Of a stretch of 64,000 nt of DNA, positions 1 through 9,293 are shown one piece after another. Every line of letters starts with the position of its first letter. Positions within the stretch are counted from its first letter, which is position 1. The DNA is from JBOGXA01 sp050694175 (GTDB taxonomy: Bacteria > Actinomycetota > CADDZG01 > WHSQ01), in NCBI GenBank assembly GCA_050694175.1, contig JBOGXA010000017.1, positions 27,641-91,640 on the forward strand. Reading direction: 5' to 3'. A model generated the notes under the pieces. It worked only from the letters and a program-made list of their open reading frames with translations, had not been told where the DNA came from and did no database searches. The position numbers and the translations under genes are program-made.

Positions 1-497
1 GGGCAGTAGCGGAAGCAACGCGCTCACGGTGACGACGCCGTCGGACCGGGAGATCGTCATGACCCGCGTCTTCGATGCACCACGCGACCTCGTGTTCGAG
101 GCGCACTCCTCGTGCGAGCACCTGTCAAAGTGGTGGGGCCCGAGGGCTTACAGATCGCGAGCTGCGAGGTGGACTTCCGCCCGGGCGGCGCGTGGCGGAT
201 CACGCATCGGGGGCCCGACGGCGATGAGCACGTATTCAGCGGCGAGTACCGGGAGATCGTGCGCCCCGAGCGCATCGTCTGGACGTTCGAGTACGCGGGC
301 TGGCCCGGTCACGTCTCCGTCGAGACCTTGCGTTGGAAGAGCACGACGGTAAGACCACTCTCACGGCCACCTCCGTCTACGACACGGTCGAGGACCGCGA
401 CGGGATGCTCGAATCCGGGATGGAGTCCGGTGCCGCCGAGACTATGGAACGACTTGACGAGTACCTCGAAGTCCTCAAAGGGCGCTCCGCCGGTTGA
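1..497 (+). pseudogene. AHSA1/SRPBCC-type protein, 5' partial, broken by two frameshifts
   Basis: Three frames in succession spell one AHSA1-like (START/SRPBCC fold) protein. The first gives DREIVMTRVFDAPRDLVFEA up to WWGP near 143, the second IASCEVDFRPGGAWRITHRG up to VSVETL near 330, and the third EEHDGKTTLTATSVYD to a TGA at 495-497. Each switch equals one missing base, the first beside a G/C run. Family members are about 150 residues and hold small hydrophobic ligands in a helix-grip cavity; no ligand can be named here. GTG 29 could be the start, but the frame is open to the left edge and relatives have a few more residues, so the start may lie outside the window. All family blocks survive, so sequencing error is as likely as decay. 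Confidence 0.7.
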
Positions 498-557
498 CCA
501 ACTCGTCCGCGGGATCGGGCATTTTCCAAGAACGGCAACCCTGGCGTTAGTGCGTGA

Positions 558-580
558 CCTCGTCGGTTTGCTCGACGAGG
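558..580 (+). terminator. Hairpin between the SRPBCC gene and the next gene
   Basis: CCTCGTCG and CGACGAGG form an 8-bp perfect stem around a 7-base loop, 60 bases after the SRPBCC stop codon and just before a promoter. There is no T-run, so it is only terminator-like. Confidence 0.3.
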
Positions 581-589
581 GCGGTGGAC

Positions 590-617
590 TTGACACCCGC
601 GCCAGGGGATGTAGAAC
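590..617 (+). promoter_or_regulatory. Sigma-70-type promoter of the ABM-like gene
   Basis: TTGACA at 590-595 is a perfect -35 box. After 16 bases, TAGAAC at 612-617 is a fair -10 box. The gene starts at 644 behind a strong ribosome binding site, so the leader would be about 20 bases. Confidence 0.5.
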
Positions 618-643
618 GAAACCACGCAAGGAAGGGAGGAGAC

Positions 644-1252
644 ATGTTCGTACAGGTGATTCAGGGCAGGGCGAAGGACCCGGGGGGCCTCCGTAAGCAG
701 TGGGAGAGGTGGGATCAGGAGCTCAAGCCGGCCGCACGTGGTTTCCTCGGCAGCACGGCCGGAGTTACCCCGGACGGGGAGTTCATCGCGCTGGCTCGCT
801 TCGAGGACGAGGCTGCAGCTCGAGCGAACAGTGACAGTGCCGAGCAGACGGCGTGGTGGGATGAGACGTCACAGTATTTGGAAGCACCCTTGTTCCACGA
901 CTGCTCAGTGGTCGATTTGATGAACGAGGGAGGTTCCGACACCGCCGGCTTCGTCCAGGTGATCCAGGGCAAGGTGACCGACGTGGACAAGGCTCGCGAG
1001 CTCGACAACGCAACGCAGAGCCAGATGAAGGAGATGCGGCCGGATGTGATCGGGGGGATCGTGGCGTGGCACCCGCAGAACGGTCGCTTCACCAATGCCA
1101 TCTACTTCACCTCCGAGGCCGAGGCACGCGCGAAGGAGAAGGAGTCATCGTCATCTCCCGAGTTCGAGAAGTTCATGAGCGAGTGGCAGGCCATCTCGGA
1201 TGGGGAGCCCAAGTACCTCGACATCACAGAGCCGTGGTACTCGAGTAAGTAA
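644..1252 (+). CDS. Duplicated ABM-like (dimeric alpha/beta barrel) protein
   Basis: A 202-residue protein made of two similar halves. Each half opens with the same block, FVQVIQGRA at residue 2 and FVQVIQGKV at residue 103, and continues with a pattern like the ferredoxin-like antibiotic biosynthesis monooxygenase (ABM) fold. Single ABM domains of about 100 residues usually act as dimers; a tandem copy would give the barrel in one chain. Members include heme-degrading enzymes and quinol oxygenases, but no catalytic residue can be picked out, so no reaction is proposed. The start is ATG 644, preceded by GAAGGGAGGAGAC; the frame is open further upstream but without a comparable ribosome binding site. 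It stands alone and ends before a strong terminator shared with the convergent gene. Confidence 0.7.
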   Translation: MFVQVIQGRAKDPGGLRKQWERWDQELKPAARGFLGSTAGVTPDGEFIALARFEDEAAARANSDSAEQTAWWDETSQYLEAPLFHDCSVVDLMNEGGSDTAGFVQVIQGKVTDVDKARELDNATQSQMKEMRPDVIGGIVAWHPQNGRFTNAIYFTSEAEARAKEKESSSSPEFEKFMSEWQAISDGEPKYLDITEPWYSSK

Positions 1253-1266
1253 CGGCACAGGGGTTT

Positions 1267-1294
1267 CCGAGGCCCGGCGGGAGCCGGGCCTCGG
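1267..1294. terminator. Bidirectional terminator between convergent genes
   Basis: CCGAGGCCCGGC and GCCGGGCCTCGG form a perfect 12-bp stem with a GGGA loop. It sits 15 bases after the ABM-like gene and 12 bases after the stop of the convergent acetyltransferase gene, so it can serve both. No long T-run follows, as is common in high-GC genomes. Confidence 0.75.
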
Positions 1295-1305
1295 AACGTT
1301 AGTCA

Positions 1306-2136
1306 CTATGCAAAGTGGTTCTCCATCCACCTGACCGCGAAGGCGACGAGTTCTCGCGCTGGAAAGAGATACGAAAGCGCTTCACCGACCACGCCTTGTT
1401 CACCGACGCCGTCCGCAATCGCCGCCTCGGCGATCACATCGAAAGCGTCCCGCTCACCCACCACTTGCTCGTAGGGGAGGGCGCCTTCAGACGTATCGAT
1501 GTCCTCGATCTCTAACCACTCGATGCCTCCGCGAGTGGCAACTGGTGCCCTGTAACGGACGATCTTCTTGTTCGGGACGTGGGCGAGTTCCTCCGCGTGG
1601 TGGAGCAGCGTGATTGTGTTGAGTGGCGCACCGAGAAGGAGAACCGAACCTTCTGTTTTCACCAGCTTCGCGAGTGGCGACTCCGACCCGTACGGATGAT
1701 AGAGTGGTTGATCCTTAGTGATCCATTCGGCGCGTCGCCCAACAGCCACGAATCGTGCCTCTGGATGAGTGCTGGGGGCCGCCCCGGGCCACGTCCGGAT
1801 CCGCTCGGGGAGCCTTCCGACGTCGCGCGCCGATTCCGACACGAAGGGGTCAAACCCCGGTGGGTCCGCCAGATAGGCGGAGCGGAGAGCCTCGGGCCAT
1901 TCGAGGAGATCGTAGCTATCGTGATCCCAGCCCGCGAGAGCCATGAGCGTTCCGTTGGGCCCGACGGTATCCAGTAATCCGGCGACAACCGTATCGGCGC
2001 CGCCGACAACGTAGCCCATTGAGCTAAGGCTGCAATGCAGCATGACCGTGCTCTCAGGTGGGGTGCCGAGCGCTCTTGCATACTCGATAAGTTGTCTTCG
2101 GGTTAACGGCCTTCGGTTGCGCGGCTTGTCTGTCAT
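1306..2136 (-). CDS. AAC(3)-family aminoglycoside N-acetyltransferase-like protein
   Basis: A 276-residue protein of the AAC(3)/YokD family, whose members transfer acetyl from acetyl-CoA to the 3-amino group of 2-deoxystreptamine aminoglycosides or to unknown amines. Family blocks are in order: HCSLSSMGYVVGGADTVV with the CoA-binding serine/glycine pattern, GPNGTLMA, HPEARFVAVG, HPYGSESPLAKL and LLLGAPLNTITLLHHAEE, which carries the histidine/glutamate region of the active site. Length fits the family. The frame is open about 85 codons upstream, but that extension does not resemble the family; ATG 2136 (MTDKPRN) is chosen. It may be a chromosomal housekeeping acetyltransferase rather than an acquired resistance gene: nothing mobile is nearby and base use matches the neighbours. 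Confidence 0.82.
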   Translation of the reverse strand: MTDKPRNRRPLTRRQLIEYARALGTPPESTVMLHCSLSSMGYVVGGADTVVAGLLDTVGPNGTLMALAGWDHDSYDLLEWPEALRSAYLADPPGFDPFVSESARDVGRLPERIRTWPGAAPSTHPEARFVAVGRRAEWITKDQPLYHPYGSESPLAKLVKTEGSVLLLGAPLNTITLLHHAEELAHVPNKKIVRYRAPVATRGGIEWLEIEDIDTSEGALPYEQVVGERDAFDVIAEAAIADGVGEQGVVGEALSYLFPARELVAFAVRWMENHFA

Positions 2137-2347
2137 ACACGCCCGATTGTCGCCGGGGAATCCCAGTAATGCCACACTGTTGCTCCGCTCGCAAAGGTCG
2201 AGGCCTCGGGTTGAGGGCCCCCTCTGCCGGCCGGCGACCGATGAGTTTCGCGTCGCCGGCCCGTCTAATCTCAAGAACGAACGAGCGGGAGCGGGGAGAA
2301 CCCGTCGGGTTTTCGTTGGCACCTGCACGGCAATGAGGAGGCGAGCG

Positions 2348-2722
2348 ATGTTCAAAAACGCAGGGGCATTTAGCGGTTTCTCGGTCGACGACATCGAGCG
2401 TGCTAAAGACTTCTACGAGCGCACCCTGGGCCTGGAGGTCTCCGAGTCGAACGGAATGCTCGAGCTGCACCTCGGTAGCGGCGCCACGGTGCTCGTTTAT
2501 CCCAAGGACAACCACGAGCCGGCGACCTTTACGATCCTCAATTTTCCTGTGGCCGACATCGACAAGGCCGTGGATGAACTGAAGGATCGTGGCGTGTCGT
2601 TCGAGACATACGACTTTCCCGGCCTGAAGACGGATGAGAGAGGAGTTTTCCGCGGGGAGGGACCCAACATCGCGTGGTTCAGGGACCCCGCGGGCAACAT
2701 TCTGTCCGTGCTCGAGACATAG
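2348..2722 (+). CDS. VOC-family protein (glyoxalase/bleomycin-resistance fold)
   Basis: A 124-residue single-domain vicinal oxygen chelate protein. It shows the N-terminal beta-alpha unit FSVDDIERAKDFYERTLGLE, a middle strand LELHLGSGATVLVYP, and the C-terminal signature WFRDPAGNILSVLE, in which a metal-ligand glutamate is usual. Such proteins dimerise and either bind a divalent metal for isomerase or dioxygenase chemistry or sequester toxic compounds; the substrate is unknown. The start is ATG 2348 behind GAGGAG; a longer upstream frame is ignored because it lacks homology. It converges on the ABC permease gene with 10 bases between the stop codons. Confidence 0.82.
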   Translation: MFKNAGAFSGFSVDDIERAKDFYERTLGLEVSESNGMLELHLGSGATVLVYPKDNHEPATFTILNFPVADIDKAVDELKDRGVSFETYDFPGLKTDERGVFRGEGPNIAWFRDPAGNILSVLET

Positions 2723-2732
2723 ACTTTGCCGG

Positions 2733-5270
2733 CTATTCGGTCGCGATGGCGTCCAATACGTTCAGCTTCGCCGCTCGGCGCGCAGGCGGGATCGCGGCCA
2801 GCACCCCGGCTAAGACTGCGAGCACCACGTAGAAGATCAGCTGGCCGCCGGGGATTGAGAACGTCGTGATGCCTTCGCCGGAGAGCGCCCGGACTAAGGC
2901 CCACCCGAAGAAGATTCCAATGGCGACTCCAAGGATTCCTCCGATGATTACGATGATGACGGCCTCCCAGCGGATCATCGATTTTGTCTGCCTCCGCGAC
3001 ATTCCTACGGCGCGCAGAAGACCCAGCTCTCGGGTTCGCTCGTAAACCGAGAGCGCAAGCGTGTTCGTAATGCCGAGCAGCGCGATAAGAAGTGCGAGGG
3101 CAAGGAGGGCGGTCACGAGGCCCAGTAGCTGGTCGATCTGTGAGGCGTAAGTCGCCTTCGCTTCGGCCTGGTTCTCCACCTCGACGTTCGGGTAGCTCTC
3201 GGTTACGTCCTCGATGACTGCCCGTGCTTCGTCGATTGGCACATCGCCGGTGACCTTGACCAGGATGTTGGTATCGATACGCTCAGGGAAGTTTTCGTTG
3301 TAGGTGTCGATCGATACGAGGTAATCGGTCCCGACAAACGTCCTGTCGTCAAAGAGACCAACGACTTCTGCGTCCATCCGTCCGGTGGCGGCGAACTGCA
3401 TCTCGTAGGTGTCTCCGACATCGAGGCCGAGGCCCTCGGCCGTCGGGTCGTAGAGGAACACGCCACCGTCTTGCAGGTTGTCAAGGTTACCCGCCACGAT
3501 CCCGATGTCTGCGGTTTGCGCGAGGGAGGTCGGGTCGGTTGCCGAGACGAAAAGGCTGCTGCTGTTGTGCCGAAACTGCCCGAAGCGGAACGGCGTCACG
3601 GCCGCCAATTCGCTCTCTTGGCGGAGGTCCTCGGCCACCTTTGGACTTATCACCTGATTGGCAAAGGAGGTGCTCTGGATAAGAAAGTCGGCCTTCATCG
3701 CGGTGTCGAGCGTCTCGTTGATCGAGGCCTTGGACGAGTCGGCGAAGATGCCAACGAAGCCGACGAGAGCGAGCCCGATCATCAGGGCGGCGGCGGTCGA
3801 GGCGGTGCGTTTGGGGTTGCGAGTCGCGTTCTGCTGTGCGAGTCGTCCGGGCATGGCGAAGAGCTTGCGCAGTGGTGAGCCGATGGCGGCCGCCAGAGGC
3901 CGGGCAAACACCGGCGCCAGCGTCGCCATCCCGAAGAAGATGACGGCGGCTCCGGCCCCCACGTAGGAGATCTCCTGCGAAACCTCCGCAAACAGACCTA
4001 TGAGCAGGACGATGATTCCTGCGATGGTCGTGAGGGCTCCGAGCACTACACGGGTCAGGGATGCTCTGTAGAAGGTCGGAGCGCTCTCGCGCAGCGCTTC
4101 CATCGGCGAGATGCGCGCGGCGCGGCGGGCCGGTATGACTGCCGAGAGCACGGTAACAACGACTCCAACAATGACGGACACGACGATCGTGCGCGGTTGG
4201 AGCTGCAACGACCCCTGAGGAAGATCTATCCCGAACGCCTCGAGGAGGCTGTTCAAACCCATAGCGATCAGGATGCCGGCAACGAGACCGACCGCGGCAG
4301 CAACTATGCCGACGATCATTGCTTCGATCACGACCGATCCCATCACCTGCCGGCCGCTGGCACCCAGTGCCCGCAGCAGGGCGAACTCGCGCGTTCGCTG
4401 CGCAACCGTGATCGAAAACGTGTTGAAGATGAGGAACGCTCCCACGAACAGAGCAACGCTGGCAAAGACGAGGAGAGCGGTGTTGAAGAATCCCAGGCCT
4501 TCCTGGATGGCCTTGGATTGCTCGTCGGTGACGTCGGCGGCCGTCGCCGCCTCCACGCCCTCCGGCAACGCGCTCTGGACCCGGTTGCGCAGTTCCCTCT
4601 CGCTTACACTCCCCGTCCCGGCGACCTCAATCGCGTCGAACTTGCCCTCTTTGTCGAAGAGTTCCTGAGCCGTGGGAGTGTCGAAGATCGCAATCGTCGC
4701 GCCTCCCAGGCTCTCCTCGCCACCGAAACTCGCGATGCCCGAGAGCGTGAACTCGCGAGGTTTTTGAAGCGTGATCACTTGCACGGCGTCGCCGACCCTG
4801 AAGTTGTGCTCATCCGCCGTGCTGGCATCGATCAGAACCTCACCATTCCCCTCCGGCGGTGACCCGTCGCGCAACTGCATCGGGTTGATTGGTTCGGGGG
4901 TCCAGTTGAACCCGAGTGTGGGTGCCCCTCCGGGGGTTATCGCCTCCCCTTTCTTATCGATCAGCTGCGCGTAGCCCTCCACGGATCCTGCCGCGACGTC
5001 CACTCCATCGACACCCCGAATTGTTTCGAGCACCCCGTCGTCTATCGGTTGCCTACTTCCTCCGAACTGAGCCTCGAAGTCGCTACCGTCGCGAACGTAG
5101 ACGTCGATCCCACGAGCGGTGTTCTCGAAGAGATTGTCGAATGCCTCATTCATCGTGTCTGTCAGCACGTATGTGCCAGCGATGAAGCCGACGCCGAGCA
5201 CCACAGCGAGCGTAGTTAGCACCAATCTGAGCTTGTGTGCCAACAGGCTTCGGATCGTTGCCTTGAGCAT
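2733..5270 (-). CDS. ABC transporter permease, FtsX/MacB type (two FtsX domains)
   Basis: An 845-residue inner-membrane protein. A first membrane helix near residues 17-38 is followed by a long extracytoplasmic MacB-like core. The first FtsX block spans about 265-390 (helices, then VIPARRAARISPMEALRE). A second periplasmic section follows, then a C-terminal FtsX block with LGITNTLALSVYERTRELGL and a final IPPARRAAKLNVLDAIATE. This duplicated layout is typical of actinobacterial exporters that move lipids, lipoproteins or antimicrobial compounds using energy from a separate ATPase. The ATP-binding subunit is encoded just upstream with a 3-base gap, so the two form one operon. The cargo is unknown. 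Confidence 0.88.
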   Translation of the reverse strand: MLKATIRSLLAHKLRLVLTTLAVVLGVGFIAGTYVLTDTMNEAFDNLFENTARGIDVYVRDGSDFEAQFGGSRQPIDDGVLETIRGVDGVDVAAGSVEGYAQLIDKKGEAITPGGAPTLGFNWTPEPINPMQLRDGSPPEGNGEVLIDASTADEHNFRVGDAVQVITLQKPREFTLSGIASFGGEESLGGATIAIFDTPTAQELFDKEGKFDAIEVAGTGSVSERELRNRVQSALPEGVEAATAADVTDEQSKAIQEGLGFFNTALLVFASVALFVGAFLIFNTFSITVAQRTREFALLRALGASGRQVMGSVVIEAMIVGIVAAAVGLVAGILIAMGLNSLLEAFGIDLPQGSLQLQPRTIVVSVIVGVVVTVLSAVIPARRAARISPMEALRESAPTFYRASLTRVVLGALTTIAGIIVLLIGLFAEVSQEISYVGAGAAVIFFGMATLAPVFARPLAAAIGSPLRKLFAMPGRLAQQNATRNPKRTASTAAALMIGLALVGFVGIFADSSKASINETLDTAMKADFLIQSTSFANQVISPKVAEDLRQESELAAVTPFRFGQFRHNSSSLFVSATDPTSLAQTADIGIVAGNLDNLQDGGVFLYDPTAEGLGLDVGDTYEMQFAATGRMDAEVVGLFDDRTFVGTDYLVSIDTYNENFPERIDTNILVKVTGDVPIDEARAVIEDVTESYPNVEVENQAEAKATYASQIDQLLGLVTALLALALLIALLGITNTLALSVYERTRELGLLRAVGMSRRQTKSMIRWEAVIIVIIGGILGVAIGIFFGWALVRALSGEGITTFSIPGGQLIFYVVLAVLAGVLAAIPPARRAAKLNVLDAIATE

Positions 5271-5273
5271 CGT

Positions 5274-6036
5274 TCAGGTCTCCAGGCTCTTGATCTTGTC
5301 GAGCACTTTCTCCACTGTGGGCCCCATCATCTCGTCGACGATCGCCCCGTCCTGCAGAAAGACGACGCGATCTGCGTAGGTCGCGGCGACGGGATCGTGC
5401 GTCACCATGACGATCGACTGACCGAATTCACGTACTGCTCTCTGCATGAACGACAAGACCTCGGCTCCCCTCAGCGAATCCAGGTTGCCGGTCGGCTCGT
5501 CCGCGAACACGATCTCCGGCCGGCTCGCGAGGGCGCGGGCAGCAGCGACGCGCTGCTGCTGTCCCCCCGACAACTCGGAAGGGTGATGGTGGAGTCGATC
5601 GGTAAGACCGATTGTCTCAGTGAGCCTGTCGAACCAGGCGCGGTCCGGATCGCGCCGAGCGAGGGCGAGGGGCAACAGGATGTTCTCCTCGGCCGTCAGC
5701 GTGGGTACGAGATTGAAGGACTGGGAATATGAACCCGACTTTGTCGCGGCGGATGAGCGTCTTGTGTTTCTCGTCGAGGGCAGTGATGTTCGTTTCACCG
5801 ATGAACACCTCTCCCGAGGTGAGGTCATCGAGCCCGGCGAGACAGTGCAGAAGGGTGGATTTTCCCGAGCCAGAGGGCCCCATGATGGCTGTGAACCGGT
5901 GGGACGCGAACTCGACGTCGACATGGTTAAGGGCGGTCACCGCGGTGTGTCCCGAGCCGTAGATCTTGACTCCGTCTACGGCCCTCGAAGCAAACTCAAG
6001 CGCTGCCTCCGGCCGCTCCTCCGTCCTCGAAACCAT
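5274..6036 (-). pseudogene. ABC transporter ATP-binding protein (LolD/MacB class), one frameshift
   Basis: Partner of the FtsX-type permease. The N-terminal frame starts at ATG 6036 behind AAAGGAG and holds Walker A GPSGSGKSTLLHCLAGLDD up to the Q-loop FIF. The frame then shifts by one extra base in the GGG at 5723-5725 (CCC in the gene): with it removed the protein reads FIFQSFNLVPTLTAEENILL. The rest has the signature SELSGGQQQRVAAARALAS, Walker B EIVFADEPTGNLDS and the switch histidine in VMVTHDPVAA. Bridged, the product is about 253 residues, normal for the family. As every motif is intact, a read error is a good explanation; if real, the exporter is dead. Confidence 0.82.
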
Positions 6037-6270
6037 GTGCGTTCTCCTTTTCAAGAGATGTCGTTGGTCGTAGAAAGGAACCCACCACGGGCGCGCTCAT
6101 TCCAGGCTCCTGTGTTCGTGTCCAGCGTAGGAGCCTCATCGTTGCCAGGGGGTTTCGAAATGGTGAACGAGACGTCACCTGCCACAGGAAAAACCTGGAT
6201 GGGAGGCGACCGGTATCCGTGCGGTCGCGTGACCGCCATGCCAGCTCCGCATCCTCGAGAATGGTCGGAG

Positions 6271-9132
6271 CTACCACTCCACGAGCTTCCAGATCTCGGG
6301 CTCCATCTCCTCCGGCGTTCCAATGTCGGAGAACATCCCGACAGCAATCTTCACCTCTGAGATCGCGTCGGGGAGCCGGCCGGCCTGCCGGAGCAGATCG
6401 GCGAGGTTGTTGTGCAACGCTGCCTCTCGGTGCCGATCGCCCAGAGCTGCACAAACAGCCAACCCCTCTCTTGTCATTTCGATTGCGCGGTCGACTGCAC
6501 CCGACCGCCCAAAGAACAACGCCAGGTTATTGAGCGCCGCAACCCGGGCCTGATCGTCGGCCGCCTCCTGAGCGAGGTGAAGGCTCGTTTCGAGGTGACG
6601 CTGCGCCTCGTCGTTCCCCTCGTCACCATTGAGGATCCCGAGGATGTTGTGAGCTTGGGCCAAGGCTCGATTGTTGCCGGCCTCCTCGGCGAGCTCGAGG
6701 GCACGATCTGCGAAGCGGAATGATTCGGCAGTGCGACCGGCGGAGCGGGCCGTCAAGCTACGGTCGGCACTGATGCGAGCCGCAAGCTCGGGAAAGGCAT
6801 CCCCGAGGGCATCGAGAGCGGATGCGTAGTGGTTCTCCGCCGCCTGCCAGTCACCCCGGCGATGATGCACCTGACCGAGCTTGTGCTCCAGAACCGAGAG
6901 TTGCTCGGAGTCTGGGGCGAGTGCCGCCGCACTCTGATATGAGCGCACGGCGTCTCGATAGCGACCGAGAAGCGTGCACGCGTCTCCGACCGATTCCCGA
7001 ATTGAGGCCGCTTCAGGATGCCCCAGAGCGAGGGCGGATTCGAAGTGAGCGAGCGCCTCGACGTGCGCGAACACTGCCGCTGACTGCTCTCCCGCCATTT
7101 TGAAGTAGTGGGCGGCCTCCGACTCGGCTCCTCCCAGACGGTAATGGCGTGCGATCATCGCCGGTGACCCGGCGTCGCCGTGTGCCCCAGGTCTCTTGGC
7201 GAGGGCTTCCGCTACCCGTTTGTGCAGCAGACGTCGCCGCGCAAGCCCGGCTTGGTCGTAGACGAACGACCGCAGCCGTTCGTGACTGAAGTCGTACTCG
7301 GGACGCCCATCGTCCGAGCCGCCGACCTCGCGGACCAACCCCCCTCGCACCAACTCGTCGAGTGACGACACCGTCTCGTCGTCCCCGCGACCGCTTGATT
7401 CTCTCAGGGTGTCGAAGTCAAAGGACCGTCCAATGACCGCGCCGGCCGTCAGGACTTGACGAGAGAGCTCTCCTACCGAGGCGACGCGTGCCGCGAGCAG
7501 GTCGGCCGCGCCCGCGGGCAATTGCCAATCGATTTCATCGGGGCGCTGAGACCTGAGCGCGGTCAGATACTCGACAACAAAGAAAGGTAGCCCCTCGGTC
7601 TCCTCGTACAGACGCTCGGCGATGGCACTCGGAACATCGGTTTCGGGGAGGGCTTTAGCGACGATGTCGATCACCTCTGCAGGACCGAGCCGGTTCAAAG
7701 AAATGATCGTTCCGTTTCCGGCGGCGCGGACCTGTAGCGTCGCCCGCCGGAGTCGATGATCTCCGGGCATCAGCTCCGGCCGCCACGCAACCATGATGAC
7801 GGCCCGGTGCGGCTCCAATCGGCGAATCGCATAGGTCAGCAGATCGATCGATGCCTCGTCGGCCCAGTGGACGTCGTCAATGAACAGGACTCCCGGGCGA
7901 GTGCCGGCGAGTCCGCTAAAGATCGTCTCCGTCACGCCATGGACGAAACGCCTCTGTGCGCCCGGGCCTCCGATGCGCGGCGGCTCTACCGCGGTGGGTG
8001 CGAGCTCGGGCACCAGGCGCGCCGCCTCGCTTAACGTCATCGCCCCAACGCGCTGACTCAAATCGATCTCGGTGGACAGCCCCCGCAAGGCTTCGGCGAG
8101 CGGAGAGAAGGCGAGATCGAGCTCGTCCTCGTAGCAGCGTGCGGACGCAATTCGCGATCCCTCCCGAGCCGCCGTCTGTAGATGATCCTCTACCAGTCGC
8201 GACTTTCCGACACCCGCCTCCCCTTCAATCACTAGGAGCTGCCCCGTGGCCGCCGCACGTCCAAGCACCTCACGAAGCGTGCGGAGTTCTGCATCTCGTC
8301 CGACGAGCGGGATAGCAAGAGCAGGCCCGAGTTCCGGCAGCGGGGGAGGCGATGCGGACGGCTCGAGAGGTGCAATGGTGTCGTTGAGGATCGCCTCATA
8401 GAGTTCGGTCGTTTCAGCGAGCGGTGCGACGCCTAGCTCCTCATCCAGCACGGATACGAGCTGCTGGAACTGCCGCAGGGCGTCCGAGCGCCGCCCCTGA
8501 AGTGCATAGATGTGCATCAATCGTCTATGTGCCGGCTCGTGCAGGAGGTCGAGCGAGAGCCACCGACGCGCATGGTCCGCGGCACGCGCGAGGTCTCCTT
8601 CGGCGGACAGGTTTTCAATGAGTCGCTCGAGAAGGTCGCCGAACGAGCGCTTGAATTCGTCGGCGCGCCGTAGCTGCCAGTCCTCGAACTCGGGGGAGTC
8701 GCGCAGCGAGAAGCCCTCCATGAACTCCCCGCGATAGAGACCGGCGGCGGCCTCGAGGACCGCGCGACAGTCCGCGCATGGTTCGTTCGTGTTGTGTTCA
8801 TGGACCGTTACCGCGTGTGAGGTTCTGCTCAACTGGCCGATATCGCTCCAGACGGATTCAGTCTCGAGGGACACGGTCCCACGATCGACCGCAAGCCAGC
8901 GCCCTCCCAGGCCGGCCTTTAGCGATGAAAGCGTTCGCCGCAGCGCCCCTCTGGCATGCTCGGGCTCGTAGTCGGGCCACAGCAGGACCGCGAGTGCATC
9001 GCGCCGACAGGGACGCGCCTCGACGGCCAGATAGGCGAGCAACGCGATCGCCTTCCGGGTGTCGACCACGACTCTAAGGCCGTCGGCCTCAGCGACCGGC
9101 GCGCCGAGGAGTAAAATTCGCAAATCAGGCAA
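6271..9132 (-). CDS. SARP/BTAD-type transcriptional regulator with AAA ATPase and TPR repeats
   Basis: A large AfsR-like regulator. The N-terminal winged-helix region begins LRILLLGAPV; the bacterial transcriptional activation domain (BTAD) spans roughly residues 120-255 (FEDWQLRRADEF, LDLLHEPAHRRLMHIYALQ). A linker leads to an ATPase with Walker A EGEAGVGKSR and Walker B GVLFIDDVHWADE, then a helical region and many tetratricopeptide repeats to the C-terminus. Such proteins bind direct repeats near -35 boxes and respond to nucleotide or protein partners; targets are often secondary metabolism or stress genes. The frame is open to ATG 9216, but TTG 9132 has GGAGGAG just upstream and starts right at the domain, so it is preferred (953 residues). 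It is divergent from the sensor/flavoprotein/PP2C run, whose first gene begins about 160 bases away, making that run its likeliest target. Confidence 0.85.
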   Translation of the reverse strand: MPDLRILLLGAPVAEADGLRVVVDTRKAIALLAYLAVEARPCRRDALAVLLWPDYEPEHARGALRRTLSSLKAGLGGRWLAVDRGTVSLETESVWSDIGQLSRTSHAVTVHEHNTNEPCADCRAVLEAAAGLYRGEFMEGFSLRDSPEFEDWQLRRADEFKRSFGDLLERLIENLSAEGDLARAADHARRWLSLDLLHEPAHRRLMHIYALQGRRSDALRQFQQLVSVLDEELGVAPLAETTELYEAILNDTIAPLEPSASPPPLPELGPALAIPLVGRDAELRTLREVLGRAAATGQLLVIEGEAGVGKSRLVEDHLQTAAREGSRIASARCYEDELDLAFSPLAEALRGLSTEIDLSQRVGAMTLSEAARLVPELAPTAVEPPRIGGPGAQRRFVHGVTETIFSGLAGTRPGVLFIDDVHWADEASIDLLTYAIRRLEPHRAVIMVAWRPELMPGDHRLRRATLQVRAAGNGTIISLNRLGPAEVIDIVAKALPETDVPSAIAERLYEETEGLPFFVVEYLTALRSQRPDEIDWQLPAGAADLLAARVASVGELSRQVLTAGAVIGRSFDFDTLRESSGRGDDETVSSLDELVRGGLVREVGGSDDGRPEYDFSHERLRSFVYDQAGLARRRLLHKRVAEALAKRPGAHGDAGSPAMIARHYRLGGAESEAAHYFKMAGEQSAAVFAHVEALAHFESALALGHPEAASIRESVGDACTLLGRYRDAVRSYQSAAALAPDSEQLSVLEHKLGQVHHRRGDWQAAENHYASALDALGDAFPELAARISADRSLTARSAGRTAESFRFADRALELAEEAGNNRALAQAHNILGILNGDEGNDEAQRHLETSLHLAQEAADDQARVAALNNLALFFGRSGAVDRAIEMTREGLAVCAALGDRHREAALHNNLADLLRQAGRLPDAISEVKIAVGMFSDIGTPEEMEPEIWKLVEW

Positions 9133-9293
9133 AACGGTCTCCTCCACTCTCCGATACGCCCCAAGTTTCGCAACGAATCGGTTTTTGGGCGAGCGCCCGT
9201 AACGATTTTCGGACATTCCGGAGGGAGGCTGGGGGCCACTTACCCCAGCGGCGTCGATCGGGCGTGAGCAACTTCGGCGCGAGAGGAAACGGA

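Noticed and set aside
1306..2136. Acquired antibiotic-resistance gene on a mobile element
   Set aside because: AAC(3)-like, but no transposase, integron or base-composition change is seen; chromosomal members with other roles are common.
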